A stretch of DNA of 5,219 nucleotides from Candidatus Rokubacteria bacterium RIFCSPLOWO2_02_FULL_72_37. GTDB taxonomy: Bacteria; Methylomirabilota; Methylomirabilia; Rokubacteriales; CSP1-6. A program made the position numbers and the translations under genes. Of the stretch, positions 1-5,219 are shown one piece after another. The stretch spans positions 1-5,219 of the forward strand of contig MGCE01000113.1 in NCBI GenBank assembly GCA_001790315.1, given 5' to 3'. How positions within the stretch are numbered: the stretch's first letter is position 1; each line of letters begins with the position of its first letter. The notes below the pieces were generated by a model. It had not been told where the DNA came from and did not search any database. It saw only the letters and a list, made by a program, of their open reading frames with translations.

Positions 1-50
1 AGAAGGCCTGGAGCTGTCGGCTGGGAGAAGGCCTGGAGCTGTCGGCTGGG
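1..50. repeat. Perfect 25-bp tandem duplication at window edge
   Basis: Bases 1-25 and 26-50 are identical; the unit begins agaaggcctg and ends gtcggctggg. The unit length is not a multiple of three, so the second copy is read in a different frame by the minus-strand gene that covers it (first copy reached: PSRQLQAFS; second: QPTAPGL). A frame-shifting exact duplication at the extreme end of the sequence could be a real slippage event or an assembly artefact at a contig end. Confidence 0.9.
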
Positions 51-524
51 CTCGCGGGGCGAGGGCTTGTCGACGAAGACGGGCCGCGAGGCCAGCAGCA
101 TCCATGGCCCTGCGGGCACGTCGTCGAGCGAAAACGCGCCCGTGGCATCGACCGAGGTCGCCCTGGCCAGATCCGGATACCCCGCCTCCCAGAGGGCGAG
201 CTCGTAGGCCTCACGCGCCTGACGGAGTGCGGTCGCCGAGATGCGGTACGCGGCTGGCGCGGCGCGGGCGTCACTGCGGATATCCTCCAGGCGCCGAAGG
301 AAACCTGCCGAGCGAGGCAGCAGCATCACGGTCGTGCCCCGGAGCGGCTGCTCGGGGTCCGCCGGCCGGCGGGGCGCGGCGCGCACGCTGCCGACCACGC
401 GGCCGACGTCGCCCACCAGAGCCGCACGGCGATAGGGTTCGGGGGCGATGTCGAGGGGCTGGGCACCGGCTGACCCGGTCGAGAGGGCCAGGGCCACGGC
501 CAGCGCCACGGGGCGCAGCGTCAC
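1..524 (-). CDS. Exported protein of unknown function with a possible transthyretin-like (CarboxypepD_reg-like) domain, 3' end cut off
   Basis: An open frame runs from a GTG at 524-522 to the left edge without a stop (174 codons seen). The start is set by a GTGA overlap with the stop of the acyltransferase upstream, which suggests translational coupling. Residues 1-21 look like a cleavable signal peptide: a short basic start (MTLRP), a hydrophobic Ala/Leu/Val core, and SAGA just before Gln22. The rest may be a beta-sandwich: strand-like GRVVGSVR (41-48) and TTVMLLPRS (64-72), then DATGAFSLDDVPAGPWMLL (126-144), a pattern typical of carboxypeptidase-regulatory/transthyretin-like domains. Between them, residues 75-120 are charged and predicted helical (QAREAYELALWEAGY), like a helical insertion. 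I do not recognise the family. The last 16 or so codons lie in the 25-bp tandem duplication and may be in a wrong frame. Location is presumably periplasmic. That it is coding is well supported by high GC3 and the signal peptide; the fold is inference. Confidence 0.75.
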   Translation of the reverse strand, partial: MTLRPVALAVALALSTGSAGAQPLDIAPEPYRRAALVGDVGRVVGSVRAAPRRPADPEQPLRGTTVMLLPRSAGFLRRLEDIRSDARAAPAAYRISATALRQAREAYELALWEAGYPDLARATSVDATGAFSLDDVPAGPWMLLASRPVFVDKPSPREPSRQLQAFSQPTAPGL

Positions 525-1415
525 CCCGGGGTCTCGCGCTCGGCCGGGGGCCGGGTGCGCCACCGTCGGTGGATCCAGAGCCACTGCTCCGGCGTACGTC
601 GGATCGCGGCCTCGATCGCCGCGTTACAGCGCATCGTGAGGTCGATGATCGCACGATCTCGTTCCGGCGTTCCGGAGGCCTCGAGCGCGGGATGGATCGC
701 CACGAGGTGACGGCCGTCCGCCTCACGGTGCGCGAAGATCGGCACGACCGGGGCCCGTGTACGCGTCGCGAGCAGGGCGAGCCCCTTCGACGTCGAGGCC
801 GGGCGACCGAAGAACGGCACGAACACGCCCTCGCGACGCGAGGCGTTCTGGTCGAGCAACACGCCGACCATCCGTCCTCGATCGAGCGCGGACAGCACGG
901 CCCGCAGCGCGCCCCGCTTGGCCACCAGCTCCACGCCCGCCTTGAGGCGGAGCCGCTCGGCCAGTGCGTTCAGCGCGGGCGCATCGAGGGGACGGACCAC
1001 GATCGTCAGCGGGAACCCGGTCAGGCGGTGGGCGACGGACAGCAGTTCCCAGTTCCCGACGTGCGCGGTGAGGACCAGCACGCGACCGTGGCCCTCCATC
1101 GCGGCCCGGAGGTGGCCCAGGCCTTCCACGCGGACCCGCTCGAGGACGCGCTCGAGCGGGCGCGACAGCGCGAAGCAGAGCTCGACGGCCATCAGGCCGA
1201 GATGCTCGAACGAGCGGCGGCAGAGACGGCGCCGCTCGGCCTCCGGCAGGTCGGGGAAGGCGATCGCGAGATTCGCCAGCGCGGCGCGCCGGCGGCCGCC
1301 GAGCAGGAGGAACCCGACGTCGCCGAGCCAGCGTCCGAGGCAGGCAGCCGGCCGGGAGGGCAGGCGCCCCACCCCGCCGACGAGCGCGCCGAGGACCAGT
1401 GAACGACCTCGCCGC

Positions 1416-1429
<14 letters not shown>
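521..1429 (-). CDS. Lysophospholipid acyltransferase family protein (LpxL/HtrB-like lipid A acyltransferase)
   Basis: This 302-aa protein belongs to the LpxL/HtrB (LABLAT) group, which moves acyl chains from acyl-ACP to a lipid A precursor or related lipid at the cytoplasmic face of the inner membrane. Residues 11-43 form a hydrophobic N-terminal anchor, followed by the family-typical NLAIAFPDLPEAERRRL (53-69). The catalytic HX4E motif is His123-Val-Gly-Asn-Trp-Glu128. Further family motifs are LLDQNASRREGVFVPFFG (191-208), with the following TSKG segment (213-216), and the C-terminal EQWLWIHRRWRTRP (281-294). The length is normal for the family. The start is a GTG at 1429, 14 bp inside the end of hppA; an AGGA abuts the GTG directly, so ribosome binding is not standard, and translation is probably coupled to hppA. 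A slightly downstream start cannot be excluded. It is the second gene of the hppA operon and overlaps the next gene by 4 bp. The exact acceptor (lipid A, or another lipid such as an ornithine lipid or phosphatidylinositol mannoside) cannot be told from the sequence. Confidence 0.92.
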
Positions 1430-3869
<2,440 letters not shown>

Positions 3870-3877
3870 GCGTCGAA

Positions 3878-3883
3878 CTCCTT
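3878..3883 (-). promoter_or_regulatory. Shine-Dalgarno sequence of hppA
   Basis: AAGGAG on the minus strand lies 8 nt before ATG 3869, an ideal spacing. It decides the hppA start: the longer in-frame reading from 3956 adds 29 residues without membrane or family character and begins inside the -10 box. Confidence 0.85.
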
Positions 3884-3955
3884 CGGTCGGGGCGAGCCCT
3901 CGGTGATTTTCCGCGCGCGGGTAACCGTCAGGACACCCGGCGCCGAACCGCAGCA

Positions 3956-3984
3956 ACTCTATGCGACGCGTCGCGGCGTGTCAA
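3956..3984 (-). promoter_or_regulatory. Sigma70-type promoter of the hppA operon
   Basis: On the minus strand a perfect -35 TTGACA (3984-3979) is followed after exactly 17 nt by TAGAGT (3961-3956), which matches TATAAT at 4 of 6 positions. Transcription would start near 3949, giving an hppA leader of about 80 nt. I saw no recognisable riboswitch in that leader, only weak short hairpins. The -35 lies in the left arm of the inverted repeat at 3976-4030. Confidence 0.7.
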
Positions 3985-4030
3985 CGGGAATCGCTTCACG
4001 AGTGACGTGAAAGTCATTGAGTTGACACGC
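3976..4030. repeat. Inverted repeat holding both divergent -35 boxes
   Basis: GCGTGTCAAC (3976-3985) and GTTGACACGC (4021-4030) are perfect 10-bp reverse complements, 35 bp apart, with their axis at base 4003. Each arm holds a TTGACA -35 element pointing outward. The match continues for four bases beyond the six that two consensus -35 boxes would give anyway (one inner C/G and three outer bases). Confidence 0.85.
3995..4011. promoter_or_regulatory. Central dyad, candidate operator between the divergent promoters
   Basis: TTCACG (3995-4000) and CGTGAA (4006-4011) form a perfect 6-bp inverted repeat around AGTGA. Its axis, base 4003, is the same as that of the outer 10-bp repeat. It lies upstream of both -35 boxes, 10 bp from each, where a dimeric activator or repressor could control both directions. 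I do not recognise it as the site of a named regulator, and no regulator gene lies in the window. Confidence 0.55.
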
Positions 4031-4051
4031 TTTGTCGCCGGCCGGTAGGAT
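4022..4051 (+). promoter_or_regulatory. Sigma70-type promoter of the small ORF and rhomboid gene
   Basis: A perfect -35 TTGACA (4022-4027) is followed after 18 nt by TAGGAT (4046-4051), which matches TATAAT at 4 of 6 positions. The expected transcription start is about 4058, essentially at the ATG (4060) of the 51-codon ORF, so that ORF would be read from a leaderless message. For the rhomboid gene the same transcript has a 5' region of about 220 nt. Confidence 0.7.
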
Positions 4052-4059
4052 GCGCTTGC

Positions 4060-4215
4060 ATGTGCGCCGATCGTGACGACGGCCCGCCCACGCCTTCGGC
4101 GGAGCCCGGCGCCGGCCTGGCGGCCGAGGGCGCCACCCACGAGCTCGACCCCGAGTGGGACGAGGTCTTCGGCTGGAGCTATGGCCAGCGAGCCTGGAAC
4201 GTCGGCTGCGGCTGA
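4060..4215 (+). CDS. Small acidic protein, unknown function, probably leaderless
   Basis: A 51-codon ORF starts at ATG 4060 and stops with TGA at 4213-4215. The protein is acidic: a Pro/Ala/Gly-rich first half (MCADRDDGPPTPSAEPGAG) is followed by a Trp-rich C-terminal half with HELDPEWDEVFGW and SYGQRAWNVGCG, including Trp33, Trp39 and Trp46. There is no signal peptide or membrane segment. About nine in ten codons end in G or C, as in the genes around it, which favours real coding. No Shine-Dalgarno sequence precedes the ATG, but the promoter just upstream would start the RNA within about two bases of it. It lies 63 bp before the rhomboid gene on the same strand, probably in one transcript. 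I do not recognise the family. It could instead be an upstream ORF that tunes rhomboid expression; its Trp residues are scattered, so it does not look like a classical attenuation leader peptide. Confidence 0.6.
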   Translation: MCADRDDGPPTPSAEPGAGLAAEGATHELDPEWDEVFGWSYGQRAWNVGCG

Positions 4216-4258
4216 AGCTGATCGCGCGCCGCGCGGGCGCGGTGAGGCGAGGTGCCCG

Positions 4259-4267
4259 AAAGGAGGT
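4259..4267 (+). promoter_or_regulatory. Strong Shine-Dalgarno sequence of the rhomboid gene
   Basis: AAAGGAGGT is close to a full match to the 16S rRNA 3' end. It lies 11 nt before ATG 4279, somewhat longer than usual spacing. It favours this ATG over the in-frame GTG at 4252, which lies upstream of it. Confidence 0.8.
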
Positions 4268-4278
4268 GGAAGCACGCG

Positions 4279-5106
4279 ATGTTCCGTAAGACGCGGGGCG
4301 CCATCCTCTGCCCGTCGTGCGGGCGCCTGATCAACGCCGACGCGCCCGTCTGTCTCGTGTGCGGGCGGCGCAATCCGGGCATGTGGGGCTTCGCGGGGCC
4401 CCTACGGATGGTGTTCCGCTCGCTCGACTTCACGAACGCGGTCACGGTCGCCTGCATCACGCTCTACATCGTGAGCCTCGTGTTCGACCCCGGTGCTGCC
4501 CTGCGCCCGCGCGGCATGCTCGGGGTGTTCTCGCCGAGCCTCGACGCCCTCCTGACGCTCGGCGCCGCTGGCGCGATCCCGTGGGAGCTCGGGCGCTGGT
4601 GGACGCTGCTGACCGCGATCTACCTGCACGGGGGCCTCTTGCACATCCTGTTCAACGTGCTGTGGATCCGCCAGCTCGGCCCCGCCGTCCAGGAGGTCTA
4701 CGGTCCGGCGCGCCTCGTGGTCATCTTCACGGTCGCCGGTGTCGTCGGGTTCCTGGCCTCCAACACGCTCGGCGTGCCGTTCACGATCGGAGCGTCGGGT
4801 TCGATCTTCGGCCTGCTCGGCGCGATCGTCGCCTACGGGCGCAAGCGCGGAGGCGAGTACGGCCGGCTCGTTCTCCGCCAGTACGGCCAGTGGGCCGTGC
4901 TCCTCTTCGTGCTCGGATTCTTCATGGCGGGCGTGAACAACTGGGCCCACGCCGGGGGCTTCGTTGGCGGGTTCGGCGCCGGGTTGGTGCTCTCGCTGGC
5001 GGAGCGGCAGGCCGAGACTGCGCTCGACTGGGTGCTGGCCTCCGCAGCGATCGGCGTCACGGTCGTGGCCTTCGCCCTGGTGTTGGTGACCGCGTTCGCC
5101 CGCTGA
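4279..5106 (+). CDS. Rhomboid family intramembrane serine protease with N-terminal zinc ribbon
   Basis: This 275-aa membrane protein should cut substrate transmembrane segments inside the cytoplasmic membrane. An N-terminal zinc ribbon has Cys11/Cys14 (CPSC) and Cys25/Cys28 (CLVC). About six hydrophobic helices follow, roughly residues 53-70, 106-130, 145-163, 169-186, 204-221 and 223-240, with another at 251-272. The catalytic serine is Ser173 in GASGSIFGLLGA (GxSG motif), and the catalytic histidine is His224 in NWAHAGGFVGG. His122 and Asn126 (HILFN) match the HxxxN pair that forms the oxyanion environment in E. coli GlpG, and His117 begins the HGGLLH stretch. The protease therefore looks active. 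The start was taken as ATG 4279 because of the Shine-Dalgarno sequence at 4259-4267; a GTG at 4252 would add nine residues. It lies downstream of a small ORF and converges with an rRNA operon. Substrates cannot be inferred; the zinc ribbon is known in other bacterial rhomboids and may bind partners. Confidence 0.95.
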   Translation: MFRKTRGAILCPSCGRLINADAPVCLVCGRRNPGMWGFAGPLRMVFRSLDFTNAVTVACITLYIVSLVFDPGAALRPRGMLGVFSPSLDALLTLGAAGAIPWELGRWWTLLTAIYLHGGLLHILFNVLWIRQLGPAVQEVYGPARLVVIFTVAGVVGFLASNTLGVPFTIGASGSIFGLLGAIVAYGRKRGGEYGRLVLRQYGQWAVLLFVLGFFMAGVNNWAHAGGFVGGFGAGLVLSLAERQAETALDWVLASAAIGVTVVAFALVLVTAFAR

Positions 5107-5121
5107 CGGACGCCGGACGCA

Positions 5122-5152
5122 AGGACGCCCGGGTCCGAGACCCGGGCGTCCT
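5122..5152. terminator. 14-bp hairpin between convergent rhomboid and 5S rRNA genes
   Basis: AGGACGCCCGGGTC (5122-5135) pairs perfectly with GACCCGGGCGTCCT (5139-5152) around a three-base loop CGA. It begins 15 bp after the rhomboid stop and lies 8 bp beyond the end of the 5S gene, so it probably ends both convergent transcripts. Neither exit side has a real T tract (only TT on the minus side), so it is not a textbook intrinsic terminator; in a GC-rich genome the very stable stem may suffice, or it may protect or process the 3' end. Confidence 0.75.
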
Positions 5153-5160
5153 CGAGATAA

Positions 5161-5219
5161 CCCCGGCGGCGACCTACTCTCCCACGCCGTTACCAGCGCA
5201 GTACCATCGGCCCTGGAGG
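5161..5219 (-). rRNA. rrf: 5S ribosomal RNA, 3' half (5' part beyond the window)
   Basis: Read on the minus strand, the last 59 bases match the 3' half of bacterial 5S rRNA: GCCGATGGTA near the start, then GGGAGAGTAGG and the closing-stem sequence GTCGCCGCCGGGG. The 5' half lies outside the right edge. The exact 3' end is uncertain by one or two bases because the paired 5' strand is not visible. A 16S-23S-5S operon transcribed leftward probably lies to the right, although a lone 5S gene is possible. Confidence 0.95.

Noticed and set aside
104..1402. A 432-codon plus-strand open frame over the acyltransferase
   Set aside because: Arg/Pro/Gly-rich antisense shadow; the opposite strand holds the HX4E acyltransferase and a signal-peptide protein.
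3870..3949. Possible riboswitch (for example fluoride or ykkC type) in the hppA leader
   Set aside because: No conserved core sequence of these classes is seen, only short weak stems such as CGGGT/ACCCG.
3870..3956. N-terminal extension of hppA to 3956
   Set aside because: The extra 29 residues show no family character, the start would fall within the -10 box, and a well-spaced AAGGAG serves ATG 3869.
4060..4215. Tryptophan attenuation leader peptide
   Set aside because: The three Trp codons are scattered, no antiterminator/terminator pair follows, and the downstream gene is a rhomboid protease, not a biosynthetic gene.
4225..4241. Hairpin CGCGCC-N5-GGCGCG between the small ORF and the rhomboid gene
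   Set aside because: Six base pairs in a run of alternating C and G is expected by chance in this composition, and no T tract follows, so it is not called a terminator or attenuator.
4402..4950. A 182-codon minus-strand frame antisense to the rhomboid gene
   Set aside because: Charged low-complexity antisense translation; the plus frame contains the GxSG and His motifs of an intact rhomboid.

Overview
This is a GC-rich window with strong G/C preference at third codon positions. It comes from a bacterium that makes an LpxL/HtrB-type lipid acyltransferase, so probably a didermic (Gram-negative) lineage. Gene content and composition would fit an uncultured high-GC group such as Candidatus Rokubacteria/Methylomirabilota or a deltaproteobacterial relative, but that is a guess from style, not from a phylogenetic marker.

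Left part (1-3869, minus strand, read right to left): a tightly packed three-gene operon. hppA, a membrane-integral proton-pumping pyrophosphatase of 817 aa, comes first. It overlaps by 14 bp a lysophospholipid acyltransferase of 302 aa. That gene overlaps by 4 bp (GTGA) the start of an exported protein of unknown function, which runs off the left edge. The first 50 bases are a perfect 25-bp tandem duplication at the very edge, inside the end of that last gene.

Middle (3870-4059): a divergent control region. Two near-consensus sigma70-type promoters face away from each other. Each -35 TTGACA lies in one arm of a perfect 10-bp inverted repeat, and a second inverted repeat (TTCACG-N5-CGTGAA) sits on exactly the same axis, at base 4003. 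The leftward promoter serves hppA with a leader of about 80 nt. The rightward promoter would start its transcript within about two bases of the ATG of a 51-codon ORF, so that ORF looks leaderless.

Right part (4060-5219, plus strand): the small acidic ORF, then a 275-aa rhomboid-family intramembrane serine protease with an N-terminal zinc ribbon, preceded by a strong Shine-Dalgarno sequence. A 14-bp GC-rich hairpin separates the rhomboid gene from the 3' half of a 5S rRNA gene on the minus strand, so an rRNA operon probably enters from the right edge and converges on the rhomboid gene.

The genes are mostly of familiar families. The most unusual elements are the symmetric bidirectional promoter with its central dyad, the leaderless micro-ORF, and the divergent features of the pyrophosphatase: K+-independence signature, shifted gate glutamate, a longer active-site loop and a one-residue deletion. 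I see no mobile element, CRISPR array or defence system.
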